Origin: Pelomonas candidula
GTDB lineage: Bacteria; Pseudomonadota; Gammaproteobacteria; Burkholderiales; Burkholderiaceae_C
DNA: 64,000 bases
Direction: 5' to 3'
Assembly (NCBI RefSeq): GCF_043555985.1
Contig: NZ_JBIGIC010000001.1
Location: 62,001 to 126,000, forward strand
In this document: positions 42,045 to 49,174 of the stretch, piece after piece
Numbering within the stretch: the stretch's first letter is position 1
How the letters are laid out: every line of letters starts with the position of its first letter
Position numbers and translations under genes: made by a program
The notes under the pieces: model-generated
What the model was told of the DNA's origin: nothing
Database searches by the model: none
The model's input: only the letters and a program-made list of their open reading frames with translations

Positions 42045-42236
42045 ATGGCCGACCACAGCACCCCCAGCCCGATGCCGATGCCGGCCGACACCCACAACCG
42101 CCCGCTGCTCTCCGCACTGACCCGCTGGTGGTCGTCCGCCTCGCAGCCCACGACGGACCCGGTTCTGGGCTACGAGTCCGCGCTGCCCTGGGTGCTGGAC
42201 GACACGCCCGACGACGCCGGCCACCACCTGCGCTGA
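42045..42236 (+). CDS. Small hypothetical protein (63 aa)
   Basis: This 63-aa protein is proline- and serine-rich at its N-terminus (HSTPSPMPMPADTHNRP) with a short amphipathic middle (LLSALTRWWSS) and an acidic end (WVLDDTPDDAGHH). CCGGAGG lies 6 bases before ATG 42045. A strong terminator follows. I recognise no family. The promoter resembles that of the BON lipoprotein gene, so both may respond to the same regulator. Confidence 0.6.
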   Translation: MADHSTPSPMPMPADTHNRPLLSALTRWWSSASQPTTDPVLGYESALPWVLDDTPDDAGHHLR

Positions 42237-42246
42237 CGAAACGACG

Positions 42247-42266
42247 ACGGGCCCCGCGGGGCCCGT
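42247..42266. terminator. Rho-independent terminator, probably bidirectional
   Basis: ACGGGCCCC (42247-42255) and GGGGCCCGT (42258-42266) form a 9-bp perfect stem with a two-base loop, followed by TTGCTTCATC. It lies between the convergent 63-aa gene and the NarL-type regulator, and could serve both. Confidence 0.7.
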
Positions 42267-42296
42267 TGCTTCATCCCCCGCCCGGGGATTGCGGCC

Positions 42297-42947
42297 TCAC
42301 TGGATGAGGCCGTTCTTCAGCGCGTAGTAGGTCAGGTCGCTGTTGGTCTGCAGCTTGAGCTTCTCCAGCACGCGCGTGCGGTAGGTGCTGACGGTCTTGA
42401 CGCTGAGGAACAGTGCCTCGGCGATATGGCCCACGGTCTCGCCCTGGGCCAGCCGCAGGAACACCTGGAACTCGCGCTCCGACAGCGCCTCATGCAGCGG
42501 CTTGTCCGGCGCCGTGCCGCCGGTGCTGCCACCCACGACGCTGTCGGCCAGCTGCTCGGCCACGGCCGCGCTGATGTAGCGCCGGCCACGCGACACGAGG
42601 CGGATCGCGTTGGCGATCTCCTCCGGGTCGCATTCCTTGTTCAGGTAGCCGCTGGCACCCTGGCGCAGCAGCGTCGTTGCGTAGTGCGCCTCGGGGAAGC
42701 CGCTGAGGATGAGCACCGGCAGCTCCGGGAAGCGTGCCTTGATGGCGGCCAGCGCGTCCACGCCGCTCTGGTCGGGCATGGAGATGTCGAGCAGCAGCAC
42801 GTCCACCTCACCCTTGCGCGCCATGTCCAGCGCCTCGTGGCCGCTGCTGCCTTCGCCGGTGACACGCAGGTCGACGTGGTCGGACAGGAACTGGCGCAGG
42901 CCGGTGCGCACGATGGCGTGGTCGTCAACGATGCCGATGCGGATCAT
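42297..42947 (-). CDS. NarL/FixJ-type response regulator
   Basis: This 216-aa regulator has a receiver domain (phospho-acceptor Asp54 in LLLDISMPDQSG, acidic pair Asp8/Asp9) and a LuxR-type HTH (about residues 148-212, LSEREFQVFLRLAQGETVGHIAEALFLSVKTVSTYRTRVLEKL). It should bind DNA as a dimer after phosphorylation. The NarX-type kinase at 44006 is the nearest candidate partner. It is divergent from the BON lipoprotein gene across a 198-base gap holding two GTCC(T/G)ACA boxes. Confidence 0.93.
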   Translation of the reverse strand: MIRIGIVDDHAIVRTGLRQFLSDHVDLRVTGEGSSGHEALDMARKGEVDVLLLDISMPDQSGVDALAAIKARFPELPVLILSGFPEAHYATTLLRQGASGYLNKECDPEEIANAIRLVSRGRRYISAAVAEQLADSVVGGSTGGTAPDKPLHEALSEREFQVFLRLAQGETVGHIAEALFLSVKTVSTYRTRVLEKLKLQTNSDLTYYALKNGLIQ

Positions 42948-43016
42948 GGAGGTGCCTGGTTGTTGCAAGTGACGCTTCAGCGTAGCAGCCCGCCGGGCGC
43001 ACGCACCTAGGCCGGT

Positions 43017-43068
43017 GTCCTACAAAGATGACAGCCGTGTCCGACAGCCGGCCCCGCCGCGGGACTAT
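43017..43068 (+). promoter_or_regulatory. Promoter-like motif with two boxes before the BON lipoprotein gene
   Basis: GTCCTACA (43017-43024, within TAGG...CCTA) and GTCCGACA (43039-43046) are 22 bases apart, and GACTAT (43063-43068) follows the second by 16 bases. The GTCCGACA-N16-GACTAT spacing equals that at 41960-41989. A binding site overlapping the -35 fits control by the divergent NarL-type regulator, which is inferred only from position. Confidence 0.55.
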
Positions 43069-43145
43069 CCCGGCGGATAACCGCGGCTCCGATAGTCGCT
43101 TCACGGCCCCAGCGCCGCGCCCCAACTCAAGAACAGGAGCCTCAC

Positions 43146-43469
43146 ATGCTGAACAAACCCATCCTGACCCTGGCCCTCGCCGCTGCCCTCGTCGCCACGC
43201 TGGGTGCCACCAGCGGCTGCGCCGTCACCCGCGATCAGGAGACCGTCGGCGCCTACGTCGACGACACGGCGCTGACCACGCGCGTCAAGGCCAAGTTCGC
43301 CGCCGACCCGACCGTCAGCGCCATGTCCATCGGCGTCGAGACGCTCAAGGGCACCGTGCAGCTGTCCGGCTTCGCCAAGAACGCCGACGAGAGGGCAATG
43401 GCCGAGAAGCTGGCCCGCGAGACCTCCGGCGTCGTCGCCGTGCGCAACGACATCGCCATCCGCCCCTGA
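43146..43469 (+). CDS. BON-domain lipoprotein
   Basis: This 107-aa protein has a lipoprotein signal with lipobox ATSGC and a single BON domain (about residues 38-105, DDTALTTRVKAKFAADPTVSAMSIGVETLKGTVQLSG). BON proteins bind the outer membrane and are induced by osmotic or envelope stress (OsmY, DolP). ACAGGAGC lies upstream of ATG 43146. A palindromic hairpin follows at 43481. Confidence 0.9.
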   Translation: MLNKPILTLALAAALVATLGATSGCAVTRDQETVGAYVDDTALTTRVKAKFAADPTVSAMSIGVETLKGTVQLSGFAKNADERAMAEKLARETSGVVAVRNDIAIRP

Positions 43470-43480
43470 AACCGGGAAAA

Positions 43481-43515
43481 GCGTCGCGCCTAGGACTAGT
43501 CCTACAGCGCGACGC
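43481..43515. promoter_or_regulatory. Nested palindrome between the BON gene and the receiver gene
   Basis: Outer arms GCGTCGCGC (43481-43489) and GCGCGACGC (43507-43515) enclose the perfect 14-base palindrome TAGGACTAGTCCTA (43491-43504). The inner part contains one GTCCTACA box (43499-43506). As RNA it can act as a terminator for the BON gene; as DNA the inner palindrome looks like a full dimer site for a NarL-type regulator. A -10-like CATACT occurs at 43550. Confidence 0.55.
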
Positions 43516-43590
43516 GCTGCTGACGCTGCCGGCCCGGCGCCGAAGCAGTTCATACTTGCTCCCAACAACCCATACCGCTTTCGTCGGGCC

Positions 43591-43995
43591 ATGCCAGCAC
43601 TCAAAGCCTTCATCGTCGAAGACAGCCCGGTGATCCTGGAGAACCTGGTCGCCACGCTGGAAGAGCTCGCCCAGGTGGAGGTGGTGGGGTCGGTGGCCGA
43701 CGAGGCCGGCGCGGTGCGCTGGATGAGCCGCGACCCCGACGCCAACGCTGATCTCTTCATCGTTGACGTCTTCCTGCGCTCCGGCACCGGCCTGGGCGTG
43801 CTGCAGGCGGCCCAGCGGCTGGGCGTGCGGGCGCGCCGCGTCGTGCTGACCAACTACGCCACCGAGGAGATGCGCCGCCGCTGCGCCAGCCTCGGTGCCG
43901 AACGCGTGTTCGACAAGAGCCGCGAGCTCGACGACCTCATCTCCTACTGCGTTGAGCTCTCAGAACCTCCCCGTTCCGCTGCCGCAGCCGGTTGA
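43591..43995 (+). CDS. Single-domain response regulator
   Basis: This 134-aa receiver has Glu10/Asp11 as the acidic pair, Asp59 in LFIVDVFLRSGTG as phospho-acceptor and Lys in VFDKS. There is no output domain. It is followed at once by a NarX-type kinase gene. The pair may act with the NarL-type regulator at 42297, giving one kinase with two receivers, one of which may work as a phosphate sink. Confidence 0.9.
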   Translation: MPALKAFIVEDSPVILENLVATLEELAQVEVVGSVADEAGAVRWMSRDPDANADLFIVDVFLRSGTGLGVLQAAQRLGVRARRVVLTNYATEEMRRRCASLGAERVFDKSRELDDLISYCVELSEPPRSAAAAG

Positions 43996-44005
43996 GCGAC
44001 GCACG

Positions 44006-45433
44006 GTGCTGCGTCATCTCGACCCCTGGCTGGAAGGCGCCTCGCGCAACCGAGGCGTCGCCGTGGTGCTGGCTGCGCTGGCCGCCGCCGCCGTCATGGG
44101 CGTCAGCGAGGTCGCCTTCTGGGGCGCCGATCAGGCCCTCGCCCAGTCCCAGGCCCGCTATGTCGCCCGTGAAGACGGGCTGCGCCTGCGCGAACTGCTG
44201 ACCAACGCCGAGACCGCCCAGCGCGGCTTCCTGCTGACCGGCCGGGAGGACTACCTCGCGCCGGTACAGCTCGCCGAGCACGAAGTCCCCACCGTGCTGC
44301 AACGCCTGCGCGGCCAGTACGAAAGCTCGGAATGGGCCGCGCTGGTGGCCGACGCCAGCCGCCGCGCCAACGAGAAGTTGTCGGAACTGCAACTGGTCAT
44401 CAAGCTCTACCGCGACGGCAACACGCCGGCCTGGCAGGGCCTGGTGGAGAGCGACATCGGCCGCGAGAAGATGCAGGCCGTGCGCGAGGCCGTCAGCCAG
44501 CTCGACCGCCACGAGCAAAGCCAGATCGCCCTCGAGCGTGAGGCCGTCTACCGCTCGCTGACCTACGGGCGACTGGGCGTGCACGGGCTCACGCTGCTGA
44601 GCTTGTTCGGCCTGGCCGTCTTCCTGCGCCGCAACGAGGCCTTGCACAACGCGCGCCGCGAGCACGCCCGTGAGCTGGCCCAGGAGCGCGACCGGCTGGA
44701 CCGCGAGGTCGTGCGCCGCACAGCCGAGCTGACCGAGCTGGCCCGCCACCTGCAAACCGTGCGCGAGGACGAACGCGCCCACCTGGCCCGCGAGCTGCAC
44801 GACGAGCTCGGCGCGCTGCTGACGGCGGCCAAGCTGGACGTCGCCCGCATCCGCCGCATGACCAAGACGGCGCCCGACATCGACGAGCGCCTCAAGCACA
44901 TGAGCGCGCTGCTGGACCAGGGCATCGCGCTCAAGCGCCGCATCATCGAAGACCTGCGCCCGTCGGCACTGTCCAACCTCGGGCTGATCCCGGCGCTGGA
45001 GATCCTGACCCAGGAATTCGCACAGCGCTCCGGCCTGCAACTGCAGCTGGAGCTGACCGACTGGCCGATGGACGACGGTGACCGCCTGGCGCTGTACCGC
45101 CTGGTGCAGGAGGCGCTGACCAACGTGCTGCGCCACGCCAAGGCCAAGCAGGTGCGCGTATCGCTGGGCGAGGCCGACGACTGGCTGCAGCTCAGCATCC
45201 GCGACGACGGCCAGGGCTTCAACCCCGAGGCCGTCGGCGCCGGCCACCATGGCCTGCTGGGCATGCGCTACCGCATTGAGAGCCTGGGCGGCACGCTGCA
45301 GCTGCTGTCCGCGCCGGGCCGCGGCACGCTGGTGCTGGCGCGGCTGCCGCGGCGGCCCGACATGCCCAAGGCCGAAGCCCCGCCCGAGACCGTGCCCGGC
45401 GCCCTGCCGCCGCCGGCCGAGCCGGCTGCCTGA
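44006..45433 (+). CDS. NarX-type sensor histidine kinase with CHASE3 domain
   Basis: This roughly 475-aa kinase has transmembrane segment 1 near its N-terminus (VAVVLAALAAAAVMGVSEVAFW) and a CHASE3-like periplasmic helical domain (ETAQRGFLLTGREDYLAP). Transmembrane segment 2 follows (GVHGLTLLSLFGLAVFL), then a coiled coil, HisKA_3 (RELHDELGALLTAAKLD, His265) and HATPase (EALTNVLRHAKAKQV, DDGQGF). HisKA_3 kinases pair with NarL/FixJ regulators, as at 42297. The start is uncertain: GTG 44006 is 10 bases after the receiver stop, and TTG 43952 would overlap it. Confidence 0.9.
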   Translation: MLRHLDPWLEGASRNRGVAVVLAALAAAAVMGVSEVAFWGADQALAQSQARYVAREDGLRLRELLTNAETAQRGFLLTGREDYLAPVQLAEHEVPTVLQRLRGQYESSEWAALVADASRRANEKLSELQLVIKLYRDGNTPAWQGLVESDIGREKMQAVREAVSQLDRHEQSQIALEREAVYRSLTYGRLGVHGLTLLSLFGLAVFLRRNEALHNARREHARELAQERDRLDREVVRRTAELTELARHLQTVREDERAHLARELHDELGALLTAAKLDVARIRRMTKTAPDIDERLKHMSALLDQGIALKRRIIEDLRPSALSNLGLIPALEILTQEFAQRSGLQLQLELTDWPMDDGDRLALYRLVQEALTNVLRHAKAKQVRVSLGEADDWLQLSIRDDGQGFNPEAVGAGHHGLLGMRYRIESLGGTLQLLSAPGRGTLVLARLPRRPDMPKAEAPPETVPGALPPPAEPAA

Positions 45434-45434
45434 C

Positions 45435-45442
45435 GTCCTACA
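45435..45442 (+). promoter_or_regulatory. GTCCTACA box between the kinase gene and the 129-aa gene
   Basis: GTCCTACA occurs 2 bases after the kinase stop codon, 113 bases before the 129-aa gene. No GACTAT follows at 16 bases. It is listed because all six such boxes in this region are intergenic. Confidence 0.3.
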
Positions 45443-45554
45443 CGCCGAGCCTGCAGGGGCCGACAACCCGCCCCCGCCCCGCCCACCACACTGGCGCTCC
45501 GGCCCTCGCCTTTCGCGAGCGGCCGGCACCCGCAACCGCCGCCAGGAGGGCCCC

Positions 45555-45944
45555 ATGCAGTTTCCGAAATCCCTGCACGCCGAAGGCTGGCACGCGCACC
45601 TGCCGCATCTGCGCCTGTTCCACGCCCGCGGCGATGTGCGCTCGCCGCGCAGCCACCGCAGCCTGCACATCGCTGCGCTCGTCATCGCCGTGGCGTCGCT
45701 GACCGCCAGCGCCGGCCTGGCCGCCGTCGATGACCCGCGCCCGCTGGACGTGCAGCTCAGCACAGCCATGAGCCGCGCCAGCGAGACCCTGAAGGCCTGG
45801 CAGGGCCAGCTCTCCCACGGTCTGCAGGTCTCGCTGCGCGCCGTCGCCGACGGCCGCGACACGCCGCCGCGCCGGGCCCGCACGCTGCTGGCCGACGCGG
45901 CACCGGCCGTGAGCGCCGAGGCGGCATCGCCCGCCCGCCGCTAG
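45555..45944 (+). CDS. Hypothetical single-pass membrane protein (129 aa)
   Basis: This 129-aa protein has a basic, histidine-rich cytosolic N-terminus (about 35 residues), one hydrophobic segment (HIAALVIAVASLTASAGLAAV, about 39-58) and a periplasmic tail with helical character (VQLSTAMSRASETLKAWQGQL). CAGGAGGG lies 5 bases before ATG 45555. No family is recognised. It follows the kinase gene by 121 bases with a GTCCTACA box between. Confidence 0.62.
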   Translation: MQFPKSLHAEGWHAHLPHLRLFHARGDVRSPRSHRSLHIAALVIAVASLTASAGLAAVDDPRPLDVQLSTAMSRASETLKAWQGQLSHGLQVSLRAVADGRDTPPRRARTLLADAAPAVSAEAASPARR

Positions 45945-45955
45945 CAAGGGCAGGC

Positions 45956-48463
45956 CTAGTAGACCGACGCCGGCGCCTCCGCCGCGGCCAGCAGGCCGTC
46001 CAGCGGTTCGGGCCGGTGCAGCAGGAAGCCCTGCACCTCGCCCACGCCCAGCCGCACCAGCTCCAGCAGCACCTCCGGCGTCTCCACGCACTCGGCCACC
46101 GTCGTCAGGCCCAGCGTGCGGGCCACGTCGACGAAGCTGCGCACGGCCACCTGGTCCAGCGGGTCGGTCATCAGCGCACGGACGAACTGGCCGTCGATCT
46201 TCAGCACGTCCACCGGCAGCGCCTTCAGGTAGCTGTACGACGAGGCGCCGACGCCGAAGTCGTCCAGCGCGATGCGCGCGCCCAGCGCCCGCATCTGCGT
46301 GATGAAGCGGGCCGCGTCGGCCAGCCGCGTGATGACGGCCGTCTCGGTGATCTCCAGGCACAGCGCCCTCGCACGCTCCGGGCCCAGCTGCTGCAGGAGC
46401 ACGCGCGCCTCCTGGTGGAAGGCGGTGTCCTGCAGCGTCAGCCCCGACAGGTTGACCGACAGCGACGCGATCTGCGGCGGCCCCTCGCGCTGCAGCAGCG
46501 CCACCGCCTGGCGCAGCACCCAGCGGTCGATGCGGGGGGCGATGTGGAAGCGCTCGGCGGCGGGCATGAAGGCGGTGGGCGGCACGCGGCTGCCGTCGCG
46601 CTCTCGCAGGCGCAGCAGCAGCTCGCCGCGCAGCAGGCCGTCGTCCTCCGCGCCCTGGGCCGGCAGCACGCGCTGCAGGTCCAGCTCGAAGCGCCCCTCG
46701 TCCAGCGCCTGCTGCAGCCGCGTGGCCCAGCGGTGCTCGCTCTGGTGGGCGCGAAGCGTGGCGTCGTCCGGCGCCCACAGCTGCACGCGGTTGCGGCCCT
46801 GCTCCTTCGCGATCATGCAGCAGGCATCGGCCTCGCGCAGCGCGGTCTCGGCGTCCGGCCAGCGGCCATCCAGCGGCGCGACGCCGATGCTCACGCCGAT
46901 GCGAAAGCGCTGCTCGCCGTCGGTGAAGCGGTACTGGTCCAGCGCGTCGCAGAGCTTCTGCGCCACGCGCTGGGCCTCGTCCAGCGAGCAGTTCTCCAGG
47001 ATGGCGGCGAATTCGTCACCGCCCAGCCGCGCCACCGTGTCGCGACCGCGCACGCCGGCCTCCAGCCGTCGCGCGACCTCGCGCAGCACCTCGTCCCCAG
47101 CCGCATGGCCGCAGTGGTCGTTGATGAGCTTGAAGCGGTCCAGGTCGAAGGCCAGCAGCGCGTGGCGGCTGCCGTCGCGGCTGGCGCGCTCGAAAGTGCG
47201 CGACAGCCGCTGGCCGAACTCGGCGCGGTTGACGAGACCGGTCAGCGCATCGTGGCTGGCCCGCCAGCGGATCTCGTCGAACTGACGGCGCTGCTGCGTC
47301 ACGTCGCGGAACACCAGCACGGCGCCGAACACGTGGCCGGCTTTGCCGCGGATGGGCGCGACCGAGTCGTCCACGGCGCGCCGCTCGCCATCGCGCGCCT
47401 GCAGCACCGCGCCGGCCGGCAGCTGCGTGGGCCGGCCGGTCGCCAGGCAGCGCCGGACCGGGTCGTCCAGCGGTTCGTCGCCCTCCTCGCGCCGCGCGAC
47501 GAAGACGCGATGGGCCGGCTGGCCGCGCGCCTCGTCGGCCGTCCAGCCGGTCAGCCGTTGCGCGACCGGGTTGAGCCAGGTGACCCGGCCTTGCGCGTCG
47601 GTCGTCAGCACGGCATCGGCGATGGACTGCAGCGTCACCTGCAGCAGCTCGTGCTGCTCCTCCAGCTGCTGCTGCAGGCGGCGCTCCGCGCTGACGTCCC
47701 AGCAGACGCCCGACAGCCTCAGCGGCCGGCCGGCGCCGTCGCGCAGCAGGCGGCCCGAGCCGCGCAGCACGCGAGTGCTGCCGTCGGGCCAGGCGACGTG
47801 CCATTCGCCGTCCAGCTGCGGCCGGTTGCGCAGCGCGTCGGCCAGTGCCTGCAGCGCCGCGTGGCGATCCTGCGGGTGCAGGCGGCGGCGCCAGCCGGCC
47901 GGCGTGATGCGCTGGCCATGCGGCGCCTCGCCGTGCAGCCGCCACATCGCGTCGTCCCAGGTCAGCCGGCCCTGGCGGCAAGCCTGCAGGTCCAGCTCCC
48001 AGACGCCGATGCCACCGCCGTGCGTGGCCAGGTCCAGCCGCTCCAGCGTGCGTTCCAGCTCGGCGCGCAGGCCGGCCGGCTCGGTCACATCCTGCATGAC
48101 GACGCCCACGCGCCGCTCGGCGCCCTCGCCGTCGGGCCCGCCGACGACGCGCAGCACGCGACCGCCACAGTGCAGCTCCACATCCCAGCTGCGGCCCTCG
48201 GCATCGGCCTGGCGCAGCGCCGCGTCCAGCATCGCCGCGCCGTCAGGCCCGAAGCGCTGCAGCAGCGCCGGCAGCGTCGGCACGTGGCCGGCGGGCAGGC
48301 CCAGCAGCTCGCAGGCCGAATCGGACAGCACCAGCGCCCCGGTCCCGGCCTGCCACTCCCACGCGCCGACGCCGGCCAGACGGCTGCAGCGCTCCAGGAA
48401 GCGCGCGTTCTGCGCCAGGGCCTGCTCGACGGCGGCCACGGGCTGGGGAGGGCTCATCGACAT
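45956..48463 (-). CDS. PAS-GGDEF-EAL c-di-GMP enzyme
   Basis: This 835-aa cytosolic protein has three PAS-like domains (about residues 15-125, 130-255, 265-400), a GGDEF domain with intact LGGDEF and an EAL domain. In the EAL part the signature reads ELL (GELLLRL), but the glutamate is kept, and VNLS, LEITET, DDFGVGASS and VAECVET are present. It may be bifunctional. ATG 48463 or 48457 gives a normal N-terminus, with CTGGAGC upstream. It is divergent from the exported 154-aa gene; a 19-base palindrome lies between. Confidence 0.9.
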   Translation of the reverse strand: MSMSPPQPVAAVEQALAQNARFLERCSRLAGVGAWEWQAGTGALVLSDSACELLGLPAGHVPTLPALLQRFGPDGAAMLDAALRQADAEGRSWDVELHCGGRVLRVVGGPDGEGAERRVGVVMQDVTEPAGLRAELERTLERLDLATHGGGIGVWELDLQACRQGRLTWDDAMWRLHGEAPHGQRITPAGWRRRLHPQDRHAALQALADALRNRPQLDGEWHVAWPDGSTRVLRGSGRLLRDGAGRPLRLSGVCWDVSAERRLQQQLEEQHELLQVTLQSIADAVLTTDAQGRVTWLNPVAQRLTGWTADEARGQPAHRVFVARREEGDEPLDDPVRRCLATGRPTQLPAGAVLQARDGERRAVDDSVAPIRGKAGHVFGAVLVFRDVTQQRRQFDEIRWRASHDALTGLVNRAEFGQRLSRTFERASRDGSRHALLAFDLDRFKLINDHCGHAAGDEVLREVARRLEAGVRGRDTVARLGGDEFAAILENCSLDEAQRVAQKLCDALDQYRFTDGEQRFRIGVSIGVAPLDGRWPDAETALREADACCMIAKEQGRNRVQLWAPDDATLRAHQSEHRWATRLQQALDEGRFELDLQRVLPAQGAEDDGLLRGELLLRLRERDGSRVPPTAFMPAAERFHIAPRIDRWVLRQAVALLQREGPPQIASLSVNLSGLTLQDTAFHQEARVLLQQLGPERARALCLEITETAVITRLADAARFITQMRALGARIALDDFGVGASSYSYLKALPVDVLKIDGQFVRALMTDPLDQVAVRSFVDVARTLGLTTVAECVETPEVLLELVRLGVGEVQGFLLHRPEPLDGLLAAAEAPASVY

Positions 48464-48508
48464 GCTCCAGGCCAGGGGAGCGGCAAGCTTGATGCCCAGC
48501 ACCGCGGC

Positions 48509-48527
48509 GGCCTTGTAGGACAAGGCC
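48509..48527. promoter_or_regulatory. Palindrome in the divergent gap before the GGDEF-EAL gene
   Basis: GGCCTTGT, AGG, ACAAGGCC is an 8-3-8 perfect inverted repeat. It contains TGTAGGAC, the reverse complement of the GTCCTACA box. It lies 46 bases upstream of the GGDEF-EAL start and 89 bases upstream of the exported 154-aa gene. Confidence 0.5.
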
Positions 48528-48615
48528 TTGACTGCCCTTTGTTACAGCGCCACAGGCCAACCGCGGCCGCGTCCTGGCGTTCAATACCCGTCACCCCAAG
48601 AACAAGGAGTCCCTC

Positions 48616-49080
48616 ATGAATCCGTCGCGCCACCTCCTTACCCGCTGGCTCGCCCCCGCCGCACTGGGCCTGGCCGGCCTGGCCGCGCTGCCGGCCCGGG
48701 CGGCCGACATCGGCGTGTCCATCGGCTTCAGCCAGCCCGGCGTCTACGGCCGTATCGACATCGGCCAGTACCCGCAGCCGGTGCTGATCGCGCCGCAGCC
48801 GGTCATCATCGGCCGACCGGTCTATCGCGATCCGGTCTACCTGTGGGTGCCGCCTGACCACCGCCGCGACTGGCGCCACCACTGCCGCGAGTACGGTGCC
48901 TGTGGCGCGCCGGTGTACTTCGTCGAGGACGGTTGGTACCGGCAGAACGTCGTCGTGCGCCACGACCGGGACCGCGAGCGCGACTGGCGCCGCGACGAGC
49001 GCCGGTACGACGAGGGCCGCGACCGCCGCGACCACGATCGAGACCGGGATCACGACCACGGGCGCGGCCACCGCGACTGA
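48616..49080 (+). CDS. Exported Arg/Asp/His-rich small protein
   Basis: This 154-aa protein has a signal peptide (WLAPAALGLAGLAALPARA), a beta-rich middle with proline (IDIGQYPQPVLIAPQPVII, YLWVPPDHRRDWRHHCREYG) and a highly charged tail of Arg, Asp and His. Two cysteines (HHCREYGACG) may form a disulfide. Similar proteins occur widely in Burkholderiales but have no known role; the tail could bind metals or polyanions. ACAAGGAG lies upstream of the start. Confidence 0.75.
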   Translation: MNPSRHLLTRWLAPAALGLAGLAALPARAADIGVSIGFSQPGVYGRIDIGQYPQPVLIAPQPVIIGRPVYRDPVYLWVPPDHRRDWRHHCREYGACGAPVYFVEDGWYRQNVVVRHDRDRERDWRRDERRYDEGRDRRDHDRDRDHDHGRGHRD

Positions 49081-49174
49081 TCCGGCGCAAAACGCCACGC
49101 AGCAACCGCAGTTCCGGCCACCGCGGTCAGGCGCCGCGGCCTACAGTCAGGTCAGCCCCTGACCCTTGGCCCGG

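Noticed and set aside
46016..48619. An 867-codon plus-strand frame across the GGDEF-EAL gene
   Set aside because: The minus-strand reading has complete PAS, GGDEF and EAL motifs; the plus reading has none.
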